NCBI RefSeq assembly: GCF_021440345.1
Contig: NZ_JAKCNS010000076.1
Coordinates: 1-64,000 of the forward strand
DNA length: 64,000 nt
Direction of reading: 5' to 3'
Source: Kluyvera intermedia
GTDB lineage: Bacteria; Pseudomonadota; Gammaproteobacteria; Enterobacterales; Enterobacteriaceae
Shown: positions 52,863 through 62,898 of the stretch, in pieces
How the letters are laid out: each line of letters begins with the position of its first letter
Numbering within the stretch: position 1 is the stretch's first letter
The notes under the pieces: model-generated
The model's database searches: none
What the model was told of the DNA's origin: nothing
Seen by the model: the letters and a program-made list of their open reading frames with translations, nothing else
Position numbers and translations under genes: made by a program

Positions 52863-53738
52863 CTATGGGACAACAGAGCAGGGATCCTGATGAATAATCA
52901 CATCGGATCCGGGGAAACGACGCAAAATCGCCTGCTCTACCTGGTCGGCAACGTAATGTGCCTGAACCAGAGGCAGGTCATCTTCCATTTCCAGATGGAT
53001 CTGAATAAAGCGGGTCGGCCCTGACTGCCGCGTTCGGAGATCGTGAGCACCGCTCACGCCAGGCCAGGCGGTCACGATGTCGAAAATTTCCTGTCGTTCT
53101 TCATCGGGTAGAGCACGATCCAGTAGAGACTGAACCGCTTCGTATCCCATGCGTAACGCGCTATATAGAATATAGATGCCAATTCCTAATGCAAACAGCG
53201 CATCTGCACGATGCCAGCCGTACCAGGAGAGGCCGAGTGCGATAAGAATCGCACCGTTCATCATAACATCAGACTGATAATGAAGCATATCTGCGCGTAC
53301 AGCCTGACTTTGTGTTCTTCTCACGACCCAGCGCTGAAACGTCACCAGAATTAAGGTACTGATGAGTGCAATCACCGTCACGATGACGCCAATACCCGGC
53401 TGACTCATCGGCGTGGGACGCGCCAGATGCTGAAAACCGGTTAAAAACAGAAACAGCGCCGATCCTGAAATAAACATACTTTGCGCCAGCGCCGCCAGCG
53501 ACTCCGCTTTTCCGTGGCCAAAAGTATGTTCTTCATCTGCCGGTTGCAGCGAATAGCGCACCACCAGCAGGTTGGTCAGCGAGGCGGCAATATCCACCAG
53601 CGAATCCACCAGAGCCGCTAAAATACTCACCGACCCGGTGTACCACCACGCAAAAATTTTAATCACCAGCAACAGCGACGCCATCACCGTTGCCGCTATC
53701 GCCGCGCGACTGACCAGTCGGCCATAAGATTGATTCAT
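52863..53738 (-). CDS. fieF: Cation-efflux pump FieF (YiiP)
   Basis: Cation diffusion facilitator that exports iron and zinc in exchange for protons. The 291 residues are nine fewer than in E. coli, missing the far C-terminal tail after CSVVP. Six membrane helices with metal-site motifs [12 protein letters not shown] (helix 2) and [10 protein letters not shown] (helix 5), and a cytoplasmic C-terminal ferredoxin-like domain ([31 protein letters not shown]). ATG 53738 ([10 protein letters not shown]) is used. It lies between cpxP and pfkA, as in E. coli. Confidence 0.96.
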   Translation of the reverse strand: MNQSYGRLVSRAAIAATVMASLLLVIKIFAWWYTGSVSILAALVDSLVDIAASLTNLLVVRYSLQPADEEHTFGHGKAESLAALAQSMFISGSALFLFLTGFQHLARPTPMSQPGIGVIVTVIALISTLILVTFQRWVVRRTQSQAVRADMLHYQSDVMMNGAILIALGLSWYGWHRADALFALGIGIYILYSALRMGYEAVQSLLDRALPDEERQEIFDIVTAWPGVSGAHDLRTRQSGPTRFIQIHLEMEDDLPLVQAHYVADQVEQAILRRFPGSDVIIHQDPCSVVP

Positions 53739-53809
53739 AAACGCTCCCACCTTCAGATCTGCGTATTATAGCGGAATGTATGGGGGGTGCGCGGTGACGA
53801 ATTTAAGAC

Positions 53810-53868
53810 AAAAAAAACCCCCACATCATGTGGGGGAAGACAGGGATGGTGTCTATGGCAAGGAAAAA
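53810..53868 (-). ncRNA. cpxQ: CpxQ sRNA from the cpxP 3' UTR
   Basis: The 3' end of the cpxP transcript reads TTTTTCCTTGCCATAGACA near its start and ends with CCCCCACATGATGTGGGGG plus eight T residues. This matches the E. coli and Salmonella CpxQ sRNA as I recall it, released from cpxP mRNA by RNase E. CpxQ represses membrane-protein mRNAs with Hfq. The hairpin is also the cpxP terminator. Confidence 0.88.
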
Positions 53869-53876
53869 CAGGGTTG

Positions 53877-54377
53877 TTACTGGTTGCTACGGGTATTGCT
53901 ACTAAACAGGGTCTTACTCGAACCTTGCTGCATCCGTGCAACATCACGCAGCTGCTCCATGCGCTGCTGGTGCTTCTCGTTTAAAGCCGCTTGCTGCTCA
54001 GATGTAAGCAAGCGATACATCTGGTTGCGAACTTTCGCCAGTTCAACCTGGCGGTTCACCTGCTCCTCAGCCATTTTTTCGGCTTGAGTACGCACAGCGG
54101 CTTCATCAAATTTTTCTGCGGTGACAAGGCGATGCATTGTCTCCATTTCGCTAACATTAACGGGTGGACGTTCGTGTCGTGCCCGGTGCATCAGATCGCG
54201 CATTTGTTGGCGCTGATGTTCGGTTAAACTAATACCGTCGAACATATGGCCCTGGCCACTACTTAGCGGGTTAGCTTCCGCCGGGTGCCAGTTAACGCTG
54301 GTGACGACTTCATCTGCCTGGCTTAGTGCACTGAATGCCAGCGTTGAGGCCATGACGGCAGCGATAACATTGCGCAT
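53877..54377 (-). CDS. cpxP: Periplasmic Cpx inhibitor CpxP
   Basis: Periplasmic adaptor that damps CpxA signalling and delivers misfolded pilins to DegP. The 166 residues equal E. coli CpxP. A signal peptide (about 1-22, ending SQADE) is followed by an antiparallel helical hairpin with two LTxxQ motifs ([14 protein letters not shown] and [14 protein letters not shown]). ATG 54377 is used, not the adjacent GTG. Divergent from cpxRA with a perfect CpxR box between. Confidence 0.95.
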   Translation of the reverse strand: MRNVIAAVMASTLAFSALSQADEVVTSVNWHPAEANPLSSGQGHMFDGISLTEHQRQQMRDLMHRARHERPPVNVSEMETMHRLVTAEKFDEAAVRTQAEKMAEEQVNRQVELAKVRNQMYRLLTSEQQAALNEKHQQRMEQLRDVARMQQGSSKTLFSSNTRSNQ

Positions 54378-54457
54378 CACATGCTCCCAAAAACTTTTGT
54401 GTCGCGAATCAACGAGAGACAGTTTACGATTCAGGCTGCAAACATGCGTCAGGGGGT

Positions 54458-54472
54458 GTAAAACAACGTAAA
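54458..54472. promoter_or_regulatory. CpxR box between cpxP and cpxR
   Basis: GTAAAACAACGTAAA is a perfect GTAAA-N5-GTAAA direct repeat, the CpxR-phosphate binding site. It lies in the 149 bp between the divergent cpxP and cpxR starts and should activate cpxP and autoregulate cpxRA. Confidence 0.92.
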
Positions 54473-54526
54473 GTCATGGATTAGCAAGCCCTGATGACGT
54501 AATTTCTGCCTCGGAGGGATTAAAAT

Positions 54527-55225
54527 ATGAATAAAATTTTGTTAGTTGATGATGACCGGGAATTGACTTCGCTGCTCAAGGAACTCCTTGATATGGAAGG
54601 CTTTAACGTTCTGGTTGCCCACGACGGCGAACAGGCGTTAGCGCTGATTGATGACAGCATCGACCTACTTTTACTCGACGTGATGATGCCGAAAAAGAAC
54701 GGTATCGACACGCTTAAAGAATTACGACAGACACACCAGACACCCGTCATTATGTTGACCGCGCGCGGAAGCGAGCTAGATCGCGTTCTGGGCCTCGAAC
54801 TGGGCGCAGATGACTATTTGCCTAAGCCATTTAACGATCGCGAGCTGGTCGCGCGTATTCGCGCTATTTTGCGCCGTTCACACTGGAGCGAACAGCAGCA
54901 AAATAGCGATACCAGTTCGCCAACTGTCGAAGTGGATTCCCTGAGCCTGAACCCAGGCCGCCAGGAAGCCAGCTTTGATGGCCAGACGCTGGAGTTGACC
55001 GGCACCGAATTTACCCTGCTTTATCTGCTCGCACAGCATCTGGGCCAGGTGGTATCTCGCGAACACTTAAGTCAGGAAGTGCTGGGTAAACGCTTAACGC
55101 CGTTCGACCGCGCTATTGATATGCACATTTCCAACCTGCGCCGGAAGCTGCCGGAGCGTAAAGACGGTCATCCATGGTTTAAAACCCTGCGTGGTCGTGG
55201 CTACCTGATGGTCTCCGCTTCATGA
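54527..55225 (+). CDS. cpxR: Envelope-stress response regulator CpxR
   Basis: OmpR-type regulator of the Cpx envelope stress response. In 232 residues, a receiver domain with phospho-acceptor Asp51 (by count, in LLLLDVMMPKKNG), Thr and Lys switch residues in MLTARG and LPKPF, and a C-terminal winged helix (ELTGTEFTLLYLLAQ through FKTLRGRGYLMV). Its stop overlaps cpxA by four bases, so both are made together. Confidence 0.98.
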   Translation: MNKILLVDDDRELTSLLKELLDMEGFNVLVAHDGEQALALIDDSIDLLLLDVMMPKKNGIDTLKELRQTHQTPVIMLTARGSELDRVLGLELGADDYLPKPFNDRELVARIRAILRRSHWSEQQQNSDTSSPTVEVDSLSLNPGRQEASFDGQTLELTGTEFTLLYLLAQHLGQVVSREHLSQEVLGKRLTPFDRAIDMHISNLRRKLPERKDGHPWFKTLRGRGYLMVSAS

Positions 55226-56595
55226 TTGGAAGTTTAACCGCACGCATCTTCGCCATCTTCTGGCTCACGCTAGCGCTGGTGTTGATGCTGGTTTTAATGT
55301 TGCCAAAACTTGATTCACGCCAGATGACGGAGCTGCTGGATAGCGAGCAGCGCCAGGGTCTGATGATCGAGCAGCACGTTGAAGAAGAGCTGGCGAACGA
55401 TCCCCCCAATGATTTGATGTGGTGGCGTCGGCTGTTTCGCGCAATTGATAAATGGGCCCCGCCGGGCCAGCGTCTACTGCTGGTCACCAGTGAAGGCCGC
55501 GTGATCGGCGCTGAACGCAACGAGATGCAGATTATCCGTAACTTTATCGGCCAATCTGACAATTCCGATCATCCGCAGAAGAAAAAATACGGCCGCGTAG
55601 AGTTGGTCGGGCCATTTTCTATCCGCGACGGTGAAGATAACTACCAGTTATACCTCATTCGCCCAGCCAGCAGCTCACAGTCCGATTTTATCAACCTGTT
55701 GTTCGACAGGCCGCTGTTATTGCTGATTGTCACGATGCTGGTCAGCGCGCCGCTATTGCTATGGCTGGCGTGGAGTCTGGCGAAACCGGCGCGTAAGCTG
55801 AAAAACGCCGCCGATGAAGTGGCCCAGGGCAACCTGCGTCAGCATCCAGAGCTGGAAGCCGGGCCGCAGGAGTTTTTAGCGGCGGGCGCGAGCTTTAACC
55901 AGATGGTGATGGCGCTGGAGCAAATGATGACCGCACAGCAGCGTCTGCTCTCCGATATCTCTCACGAGCTGCGTACACCGCTGACGCGTCTACAGTTGGG
56001 TACCGCCCTGCTGCGTCGCCGTAGTGGTGAAAGCAAGGAGCTGGAGCGTATCGAAACGGAAGCGCAGCGCCTCGACAGCATGATTAACGACATGCTGGTC
56101 ATGTCGCGTAATCAGCAGAAAAATGCGCTACTGAGCGAGACGCTAAAAGCCAATCAGCTGTGGGGCGAAGTGCTGGACAATGCAGCGTTTGAAGCGGAGC
56201 AGATGGGTAAATCGTTTAGCGTCGATTATCCGCCAGGGCCATGGCCGCTGTACGGCAACCCGAACGCTCTGGAAAGTGCGCTGGAGAACATCGTCCGCAA
56301 TGCGCTGCGCTATTCGCATACCAAAATTGCGGTGAGCTTCTCGGTCGATAAAGACGGTATCACCGTCCATGTCGATGATGACGGCCCAGGCGTCAGCCCG
56401 GACGACAGAGAGCAGATTTTCCGACCGTTCTACCGTACCGACGAGGCACGCGATCGCGAGTCTGGCGGGACGGGGCTTGGCCTGGCGATTGTTGAAAGCG
56501 CCATTCAGCAGCACCGTGGTTGGGTCAAAGCCGACGACAGCCCGCTGGGTGGTTTGCGATTAACGCTCTGGCTACCGCTGTATAAGCGAACCTAA
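55222..56595 (+). CDS. cpxA: Sensor histidine kinase CpxA
   Basis: Inner-membrane sensor kinase and phosphatase for CpxR. The 457 residues equal E. coli CpxA: first membrane helix at about 7-29, periplasmic sensor domain (about 30-163), second helix (about 164-185), HAMP, dimerisation domain with the phosphorylated histidine in LLSDISHELRTPLTRL (near 248), and ATPase motifs NALRYS, DDGPGVSPDDREQIFRPFYR and GGTGLGLAIV. Confidence 0.98.
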   Translation: MIGSLTARIFAIFWLTLALVLMLVLMLPKLDSRQMTELLDSEQRQGLMIEQHVEEELANDPPNDLMWWRRLFRAIDKWAPPGQRLLLVTSEGRVIGAERNEMQIIRNFIGQSDNSDHPQKKKYGRVELVGPFSIRDGEDNYQLYLIRPASSSQSDFINLLFDRPLLLLIVTMLVSAPLLLWLAWSLAKPARKLKNAADEVAQGNLRQHPELEAGPQEFLAAGASFNQMVMALEQMMTAQQRLLSDISHELRTPLTRLQLGTALLRRRSGESKELERIETEAQRLDSMINDMLVMSRNQQKNALLSETLKANQLWGEVLDNAAFEAEQMGKSFSVDYPPGPWPLYGNPNALESALENIVRNALRYSHTKIAVSFSVDKDGITVHVDDDGPGVSPDDREQIFRPFYRTDEARDRESGGTGLGLAIVESAIQQHRGWVKADDSPLGGLRLTLWLPLYKRT

Positions 56596-56601
56596 AAACA
56601 A

Positions 56602-56632
56602 TATCGGCCTGCGCAAGCAGGCCGATTTTTTT
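56602..56632. terminator. Terminator of cpxRA
   Basis: ATCGGCCTGC, GCAA and GCAGGCCGAT form a 10-bp stem followed by T7, seven bases after the cpxA stop. The A-rich left flank allows some leftward use for yiiM. Confidence 0.9.
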
Positions 56633-56673
56633 AGCGTTGTCTTCAGCCAGAATAAGCGCTGAGCTATCCCCGG

Positions 56674-57348
56674 CTATTTACCCCATAATCTTCGGGAATT
56701 ATCTTCAATCTTGCCGCTTAAGCGGCGCTTTTGCATCGTTCTGCTCCAGCTCACCGACAGCCCGGCGGCAGCCAGCAGCCGGTGGTACTGCTCGTCATCA
56801 AACGGCATAGACCAGGCGATAACGCCCGCCTCATGCACCGACACATCGCTCAGCCGCGATACCAGTTCCAGTGGTGCATCGCTGGATACCTTACCCGGCG
56901 CAATCACCCGATACAGCCAGCCCGTTTTACCGCTGTTTTGCATTACCGAGGCCATGTCGCTAATGGCAAAGTGATAATTGAGCTTAAAGCAGGGAGAGCG
57001 CGGCTGAGTGACCTGGATTAACGTTTCACCCCAGCGATAAATATCACCGATAAACACGTTGTGTTCGGTCATGCCTTCTGTCGATAAGTTTTCCCCAAAT
57101 GCCGGGGCGTAAAATAAAGAGGCCTGTTCAGGGAAGTCTCGTGCCCACTCGGCGTAATGCTCGCGAGGGTAGTGGCATAGCGCGCGGTCAGGGCCGCCGT
57201 GAATCTTTTTTTCCGCCTGTTCATCGCCCAGCAGTCCTAAATCGGTGAGCTCCAGCTCGCCGTCTATCTGCACTTTAGCGATAGCACTTGGGCGGCTACC
57301 GTCGTAATCGCGGATTTTGCCAATGAACACGTCAACCGGATAATGCAT
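56674..57348 (-). CDS. yiiM: MOSC-domain protein YiiM
   Basis: A 224-residue protein with an MOSC domain and a C-terminal 3-alpha domain; E. coli YiiM is a molybdenum-cofactor enzyme that reduces 6-N-hydroxylaminopurine. The likely cofactor cysteine is in QPRSPCFKLNYHF, and HGGPDRALCHYPREHY is the conserved MOSC block. ATG 57348 (MHYPVDVFIGKI) follows AAGGAGCAGCAG. It is downstream of sodA in the same direction, but a terminator separates them. The kdgT gene found beside it in E. coli is absent. Confidence 0.93.
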   Translation of the reverse strand: MHYPVDVFIGKIRDYDGSRPSAIAKVQIDGELELTDLGLLGDEQAEKKIHGGPDRALCHYPREHYAEWARDFPEQASLFYAPAFGENLSTEGMTEHNVFIGDIYRWGETLIQVTQPRSPCFKLNYHFAISDMASVMQNSGKTGWLYRVIAPGKVSSDAPLELVSRLSDVSVHEAGVIAWSMPFDDEQYHRLLAAAGLSVSWSRTMQKRRLSGKIEDNSRRLWGK

Positions 57349-57370
57349 CTGCTGCTCCTTAGGCGGATAC

Positions 57371-57397
57371 AAAAAAAGCGAGTCATCAGACTCGCTT
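57371..57397 (-). terminator. Terminator of sodA
   Basis: On the minus strand AAGCGAGTC, TGAT and GACTCGCTTTTTTT form a stem with T7, about 20 bp after the sodA stop. Confidence 0.88.
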
Positions 57398-57417
57398 CTA
57401 CAGACCGGCAATGCAAA

Positions 57418-58038
57418 TTATTTTTTAGCTGCGAAACGCGCCGCTGCTTCGTCCCAGTTCACCACGTTCCAGAACTCTTTGATGTAGTCCGGACGACGGT
57501 TCTGGAATTTCAGGTAGTAAGCGTGCTCCCACACATCCAAGCCCACGATTGGGAAACCGGACGCACCAGAAACAGCTTCACCCATCAGCGGGGAATCCTG
57601 GTTTGCGGTAGAAACCACAGCCAGTTTGTCGCCTTTCAGCACCAGCCACGCCCAGCCGGAGCCGAAACGAGTCGCTGCTGCTTTTTCGAATTCAGCTTTG
57701 AAGTTATCAACGGAACCGAAGTCACGCTCAATAGCTGCCAGCAGATCGCCCTGCAGGGTGGTGCCTTTTTTCAGGCCTTTCCAGAAGAAGCTGTGGTTAG
57801 CATGGCCACCTGCGTTGTTACGCAGAACGGTTTTCTTATCAGCCGGCAGCTGATCCAGTTTCGCGATCAGTTCTTCCGCAGACAGGGAAGCGAACTCCGG
57901 CAGGCTTTCCAGCGCTGCGTTAGCGTTATTCACGTAAGCCTGGTGGTGCTTGCTGTGATGGATTTCCATCGTCTGTTTGTCGAAGTGCGGTTCCAGGGCA
58001 TCGTACGCATAAGGCAGTGATGGCAGGGTATAGCTCAT
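57418..58038 (-). CDS. sodA: Manganese superoxide dismutase SodA
   Basis: Dismutates superoxide in the cytoplasm. The 206 residues equal E. coli SodA. Metal ligands are His in [12 protein letters not shown], His in [10 protein letters not shown], and Asp and His in [17 protein letters not shown] and the Gln in NQDSPLMG-type region fit the manganese form. ATG 58038 ([10 protein letters not shown]) follows a GGAGATGATT site. A Fur box lies upstream, matching the iron control of sodA in E. coli. Confidence 0.98.
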   Translation of the reverse strand: MSYTLPSLPYAYDALEPHFDKQTMEIHHSKHHQAYVNNANAALESLPEFASLSAEELIAKLDQLPADKKTVLRNNAGGHANHSFFWKGLKKGTTLQGDLLAAIERDFGSVDNFKAEFEKAAATRFGSGWAWLVLKGDKLAVVSTANQDSPLMGEAVSGASGFPIVGLDVWEHAYYLKFQNRRPDYIKEFWNVVNWDEAAARFAAKK

Positions 58039-58113
58039 AATCATCTCCATTATTGTCGGGCGGCAAACCTGTAAACGCCGCGTAATCAGTTGGTTCATTA
58101 TAGTTAATTAAAT

Positions 58114-58132
58114 GATATTGAAAATGATTATC
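58114..58132 (-). promoter_or_regulatory. Fur box upstream of sodA
   Basis: GATATTGAAAATGATTATC matches 16 of 19 bases of the Fur consensus GATAATGATAATCATTATC. It lies about 75 bp before sodA. Fur should repress sodA in iron-rich cells. The remaining DNA to rhaT (58139-58328) is AT-rich and must hold the rhaT promoter; no boxes are assigned. Confidence 0.85.
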
Positions 58133-58328
58133 AATGCCGTAGTTTTTATAAGGATATAACCAGGCGTTATGGTTGGCATTTTGTGAGGAAGAACAGCCGA
58201 TTGCACCGTTCACTGCCAGTATTTGCTCATGAATGGCAACGACCGGAAGGTCAAAAAATTGACTAATTTTTACACTCATCACGTTGGACGACGATTCGTA
58301 CGATAAAAAACGGATGAGGATAAAAGTA

Positions 58329-59363
58329 ATGAACCATGCAATTACGATGGGTATTTTTTGGCATTTGATAGGTGCAGCCAGTGCAGCCTGTTTCTATGCC
58401 CCGTTCAAGAAAGTTCAGCGTTGGTCATGGGAAACCATGTGGTCTATCGGCGGGATTGTCTCCTGGATTCTGCTTCCGTGGACAATCAGTGCCTTACTGC
58501 TTCCCGATTTTTGGGCTTACTACCACTCTTTTAGCGCTTCAACGCTCCTGCCGGTGTTCTTATTCGGCGCCATGTGGGGGATTGGTAACATCAACTATGG
58601 CCTGACCATGCGCTATCTCGGCATGTCGATGGGGATAGGCATCGCGATCGGTATTACGCTGATTGTCGGTACGCTACTCACCCCCATTATTAACGGCCAG
58701 TTTGGCGTACTCATCCACACGAAAGGCGGCCAGATGACGCTGCTTGGCGTGATGGTTGCCGTCATCGGCGTAGGCATTGTGACTCGGGCCGGTCAGCTTA
58801 AAGAACGCAATATGGGAATCAAAGCGGAAGAGTTTAATCTCAAGAAAGGGCTGGTGCTGGCCGTCATGTGCGGCTTCTTCTCCGCCGGGATGTCCTTTGC
58901 GATGAATGCCGCCAAACCGATGCATGAGGCCGCAGCTGCATTAGGCGTCGATCCCCTGTATACCGCCCTGCCTAGCTACGTGGTGATTATGGGCGGCGGC
59001 GCGTTAGTCAACCTTGGCTTCTGCTTCATTCGTCTGGTAAAAGTCAAAAATTTGTCGATAAAAGCTGACTTTTCACTGGCAAAATCGCTTATCGTCAGCA
59101 ATATTCTGCTGTCAGCGCTGGGGGGATTAATGTGGTATCTCCAGTTCTTCTTCTACGCCTGGGGCCACGCCAGTATCCCCGCACAGTATGACTACATGAG
59201 TTGGATGCTGCACATGAGCTTCTACGTGTTGTGCGGTGGGTTAGTCGGTCTGGTATTGAAAGAGTGGAAAAATGCGGGCAGCCGTCCGGTCAGCGTGTTG
59301 AGCCTGGGCTGTGTGGTGATTATCATCGCCGCCAACATTGTTGGCTTAGGTATGGCAAGTTAA
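58329..59363 (+). CDS. rhaT: L-rhamnose:proton symporter RhaT
   Basis: Inner-membrane symporter for L-rhamnose and L-lyxose of the drug/metabolite transporter superfamily. The 344 residues equal E. coli RhaT, with ten hydrophobic helices and the motifs [43 protein letters not shown] and [19 protein letters not shown] 58329 (MNHAITMG) is used rather than the upstream 58284. Convergent with rhaR, five bases apart. Confidence 0.97.
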   Translation: MNHAITMGIFWHLIGAASAACFYAPFKKVQRWSWETMWSIGGIVSWILLPWTISALLLPDFWAYYHSFSASTLLPVFLFGAMWGIGNINYGLTMRYLGMSMGIGIAIGITLIVGTLLTPIINGQFGVLIHTKGGQMTLLGVMVAVIGVGIVTRAGQLKERNMGIKAEEFNLKKGLVLAVMCGFFSAGMSFAMNAAKPMHEAAAALGVDPLYTALPSYVVIMGGGALVNLGFCFIRLVKVKNLSIKADFSLAKSLIVSNILLSALGGLMWYLQFFFYAWGHASIPAQYDYMSWMLHMSFYVLCGGLVGLVLKEWKNAGSRPVSVLSLGCVVIIIAANIVGLGMAS

Positions 59364-59368
59364 GTCAC

Positions 59369-60217
59369 TTAGGCGGCAACGCGACTGCGCTGCCGCCACT
59401 GCCCTGGCGTGACGCCAATCTCCCGATTAAACACCACGGAGAAATAGTTACTGTCTTCAAACCCGCACAGCATCGCCACTTCACTAATGAGCATTTCGGT
59501 GTGTTGCAGCAAGTACTGCGCATGGCAAATCCGCAGCTGACGTAAATAGTGGTTCACCGTCATCCCCGTTTGGCTTCGGAACTGCTGACGCAACGTGCGT
59601 TCGCTGCACCCCTGCTGCTCACAGAAAGTATCCAGCGCAAACGGCCGATTAAGGCTGCCGGCCAGTACCGTCAGTAGCTTATCCAGCAGCGCTTCGCTCT
59701 GCGTTGCCGCCTGATTATCCGTGGCGTAACGGTAGCGCTTAAGGCAAACCACCAGTTGGGCAAATAGCAGCTCGGACATCTCGTTGGCCAGCGCATCGTC
59801 TTTGCGGCTCTCCTGCTCCAGCTGGGCCATTATCTGCCGCGCCTGGGTCATACCGGTGCTACCGATACGCCAGTGCGGTGCCCAATGTGAGCCGTGCAGC
59901 CCTGGAATATGGGAAAGCCAGTCGAGATTAAGCTTTAAGCGCTCGGGGCAGTAGATAATATTCTGTAAAACCAGATCGTTAACCGAGGCGTAGGAGTGCT
60001 TATCTTCGGCGCGGATGTAGAAGAGATCGCCGCGGGTAATGCGATAGGGGCGGTCGTTCAGAATGTGCAGGCCGTTACCACGCCAGACCATCACCAGCTC
60101 GCAAAAATCATGAGTATGTTCGGCAAACACATTTTGCGGATAGCGGTCTGCCACCGCGACGGCCTGCGTCGGGCTGGCAAAAAAGTCGGATTTTCGAAGA
60201 ATTAACTGGCCTGACAC
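59369..60217 (-). CDS. rhaR: AraC-family activator RhaR
   Basis: Rhamnose-responsive activator of the rhaSR operon. In 282 residues, a cupin sensing domain ([19 protein letters not shown] near 31-49) and a C-terminal pair of helix-turn-helix motifs ([40 protein letters not shown]). It starts at GTG 60217 with GAGGT upstream. It is the second gene of rhaSR, 71 bp after rhaS. The paralogous pair RhaS/RhaR shares the domain layout. Confidence 0.95.
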   Translation of the reverse strand: MSGQLILRKSDFFASPTQAVAVADRYPQNVFAEHTHDFCELVMVWRGNGLHILNDRPYRITRGDLFYIRAEDKHSYASVNDLVLQNIIYCPERLKLNLDWLSHIPGLHGSHWAPHWRIGSTGMTQARQIMAQLEQESRKDDALANEMSELLFAQLVVCLKRYRYATDNQAATQSEALLDKLLTVLAGSLNRPFALDTFCEQQGCSERTLRQQFRSQTGMTVNHYLRQLRICHAQYLLQHTEMLISEVAMLCGFEDSNYFSVVFNREIGVTPGQWRQRSRVAA

Positions 60218-60288
60218 GCGGATACCTCACGGCTAACAACTCTTTATTATTAGCCGTTTCGAGGTAAAAAACGGTGATTATCTTCGCG

Positions 60289-61125
60289 TTACTGAAGCAT
60301 GGTATCTCGCCCCTGGCGGATATCACGGGGTGACCAGTTAAATTCCCGGCGGAACAGGGTCGAGAAATGGTTGCTGTCACCAAAGCCGCAGCGATAGGCA
60401 ATGTCAGTCACGCTGTCATCACTGTGACGCAGCAGGTGACGGGCCTTAATCAGGCGTAAACGGTTGAGATAGCGCTGTGGCGTGAGGCCGGTACAGTGCT
60501 TCAACTGGCGGTGCAGCGTGCGCAGAGAGAGAGAAAAATCATCCGCCAGCCCTTCCCAACATACCTCTTGTGCAAAATTCTCTTCCAGCCAGGCCATCAG
60601 CTGGTTAAGGCGGGCATCGTTATCCTCAGTCCCTTGTTCCTGACTGCCTTTTCGCAGCACGACCAGCAGCTGCATAAACAGAATCTCACGGTTAGCCAGA
60701 GACATCATATCGGTGCCGTCCTCCACCGCTTCCATCTGGCTGACGATAGACCTGACCTGCTGCAACGTACTCTGGTTCACACGCCAATGAGAAGGATAGT
60801 GGCCGTCCTGCTCCTGCGGCAGCAATTTGTTCAGACCTGACAAAAACTGGAAAGCATCCGGCGCACGGTACAGCACGTTGGTCAGGCACAAATTATCGGT
60901 GTGTTCATAGAGGTGTCGGTCAAAGTCACGGACAAAGCAAACCGTGCCTCCGCAAATGGTATGAGGCTGACCATTGAACACATGAATACCTGACCCATGC
61001 TCAACAATAACAATCTCATTGAAATCATGATGATGTTCAGGAAAGGCGGCCTGCGGAAGTCGTGGTTCGATAGCAATGGGCAATTGACCTGATGAGAAGA
61101 AATCCACGCTGTGTAGTACGGTCAT
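60289..61125 (-). CDS. rhaS: AraC-family activator RhaS
   Basis: Rhamnose-bound activator of rhaBAD and rhaT. The 278 residues equal E. coli RhaS. Cupin domain [25 protein letters not shown] near residues 28-50; C-terminal DNA-binding domain with [19 protein letters not shown] and [24 protein letters not shown]. First gene of the leftward rhaSR operon, divergent from rhaBA across 303 bp of control DNA. Confidence 0.96.
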   Translation of the reverse strand: MTVLHSVDFFSSGQLPIAIEPRLPQAAFPEHHHDFNEIVIVEHGSGIHVFNGQPHTICGGTVCFVRDFDRHLYEHTDNLCLTNVLYRAPDAFQFLSGLNKLLPQEQDGHYPSHWRVNQSTLQQVRSIVSQMEAVEDGTDMMSLANREILFMQLLVVLRKGSQEQGTEDNDARLNQLMAWLEENFAQEVCWEGLADDFSLSLRTLHRQLKHCTGLTPQRYLNRLRLIKARHLLRHSDDSVTDIAYRCGFGDSNHFSTLFRREFNWSPRDIRQGRDTMLQ

Positions 61126-61428
61126 AACGACTCCCGACAGATGAGAAATATTATCAGGATAGTAATAGCCGGTGAGCTATCTGACCTTGACGTTTTGACA
61201 CTAAAGCGCGCAAACCCGGTCGTGTTTTCAAGAAACAGCCGGAAAGATCGGGAAATGAGGTCGCCATCACACCGCCCCCAAACGCCCCCTTCACAGGAAT
61301 TTGTGAACTCCCTCACGTTCATCTTTGCTTTCTTGCCAGCGCCCTATTTCGCCTGTCAGTGGCGAGAAGGTTGTGTCATTGCCCTTTTTTTAGACTGAGC
61401 GGTAATGACTCATAGAAGGACTCTTACC
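61126..61428. promoter_or_regulatory. rhaSR/rhaBAD divergent control region
   Basis: A CRP site TGTGAACTCCCTCACG is at 61302-61317. It is followed by the RhaS half-site region (about 61320-61370, with CTTTCTTGCCAGCGCC and ATTTCGCCTGTCAGTGG), and a rhaBAD -10 TAGACT at 61391-61396 with AGAAGGACTC as ribosome site. The order and sequence follow the E. coli rhaBAD promoter. The left part (61126-61290) should carry the rhaSR promoter and RhaR sites, which I did not resolve. Confidence 0.85.
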
Positions 61429-62898
61429 ATGACTTTTCGCCATTGCGTGGCCGTCGATTTAGGCGCCTCAAGCGGACGTGTAATGCTGGCGCGTTTCGAT
61501 GCCGCACAGCGTTCGTTGTCACTGCGCGAAATCCACCGTTTCGTGAACAACCTGCATAAACAGGACGGTTTTGAGACCTGGGATATCGACGGCCTGGAAG
61601 CCGAGATCCGGATCGGGCTCAATAAAGTGTGCGATGAAGGCATTCTTATCGACAGTATCGGTATTGATACCTGGGGCGTGGACTATGTACTGCTGGGCAA
61701 AGATGGCCAACGAATTGGCCTGCCGGTGGCGTATCGCGACAGCCGCACCGACGGCGTGATGGCTATCGCCATGGACCAGTTGGGCAAAAGCAACATCTAC
61801 CGCCGCAGCGGCATTCAATTTCTCCCGTTCAATACGCTCTATCAGCTGCGCGCACTGGTTGAACAGCAGCCGGAGCTGGTGTCGCAAGCCGCTCATGCGC
61901 TACTGATTCCGGATTACTTCGGCTATCGCCTGACCGGAAAAATGAACTGGGAATACACCAACGCCACCACCACGCAGCTTATCAATATCGACAGCGATAA
62001 CTGGGATGAAGACCTGCTGAACTGGACCGGTGCGCCGGCGTCATGGTTTGGTACGCCAACCCATCCTGGCAACGTAGTTGGTCACTGGATTTGCCCGCAG
62101 GGCAATCAAATTCCGCTTGTTGCCGTCGCCAGCCACGATACCGCTAGCGCCGTGATTGCATCGCCATTGGCGAGCGCCGACGCCGCCTATCTCTCTTCAG
62201 GTACCTGGTCGCTAATGGGCTTTGAAAGTAAACAGCCCTACACCAGCGAGCAGGCGCAGCGCGCAAATATCACCAACGAAGGCGGCGCAGAAGGCCGTTA
62301 TCGGGTGCTGAAAAACATCATGGGGCTGTGGTTGTTACAGCGCGTACTGAAAGAGCAAAACATCCGCAACCTGGCAGAGTTGATTGCCGAAACGGCGGCG
62401 CTGCCAACCTGTCGCAGCCTGATTACTCCGAACGATGACCGCTTTATCAACCCGGAAAATATGAGCGCCGAAATTCAGGCTGCCTGCCGTGAAACCGCGC
62501 AGCCGGTTCCATCGACCGCCGCTGAACTCGCGCGCTGCATTTTCGACAGCCTCGCGCTGCTCTACGCCGACGTATTAAACGAACTGGCACAGCTGCGCGG
62601 TAAGCCGTTTAGCCAACTGCACATTGTCGGCGGTGGTTGTCAGAACCAGCTACTCAACCAGCTGTGTGCCGATGCCTGCGGTATCACCGTGGTGGCGGGC
62701 CCCATTGAAGCCTCCACCCTCGGCAATATCGGCATCCAGTTAATGACGCTGGACGAGCTGTCCAACGTCGACGATTTCCGCAAGGTCGTGACCGGCAACT
62801 ACGGTCTCACTACCTTTACCCCTAATCCAGACCATGAAATTGCCCGTTACGTTGCGCAGTTTCAGCAACAACGACAGACTAAGGAGCTTTGCGCATGA
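61429..62898 (+). CDS. rhaB: L-rhamnulokinase RhaB
   Basis: Phosphorylates L-rhamnulose to L-rhamnulose 1-phosphate. The 489 residues equal E. coli RhaB. FGGY/hexokinase-fold motifs: phosphate 1 [14 protein letters not shown] at the N-terminus, [26 protein letters not shown], and adenosine motif [18 protein letters not shown] 61429 ([10 protein letters not shown]) matches E. coli; an in-frame start at 61405 is less likely. Its stop overlaps the rhaA start by four bases (ATGA). Confidence 0.97.
   Translation: MTFRHCVAVDLGASSGRVMLARFDAAQRSLSLREIHRFVNNLHKQDGFETWDIDGLEAEIRIGLNKVCDEGILIDSIGIDTWGVDYVLLGKDGQRIGLPVAYRDSRTDGVMAIAMDQLGKSNIYRRSGIQFLPFNTLYQLRALVEQQPELVSQAAHALLIPDYFGYRLTGKMNWEYTNATTTQLINIDSDNWDEDLLNWTGAPASWFGTPTHPGNVVGHWICPQGNQIPLVAVASHDTASAVIASPLASADAAYLSSGTWSLMGFESKQPYTSEQAQRANITNEGGAEGRYRVLKNIMGLWLLQRVLKEQNIRNLAELIAETAALPTCRSLITPNDDRFINPENMSAEIQAACRETAQPVPSTAAELARCIFDSLALLYADVLNELAQLRGKPFSQLHIVGGGCQNQLLNQLCADACGITVVAGPIEASTLGNIGIQLMTLDELSNVDDFRKVVTGNYGLTTFTPNPDHEIARYVAQFQQQRQTKELCA

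Noticed and set aside
57926-58282. 118-codon open frame covering the sodA promoter and 5' end
   Set aside because: Half of it lies in another frame of sodA and the rest crosses the Fur box and promoter; it has no ribosome site.
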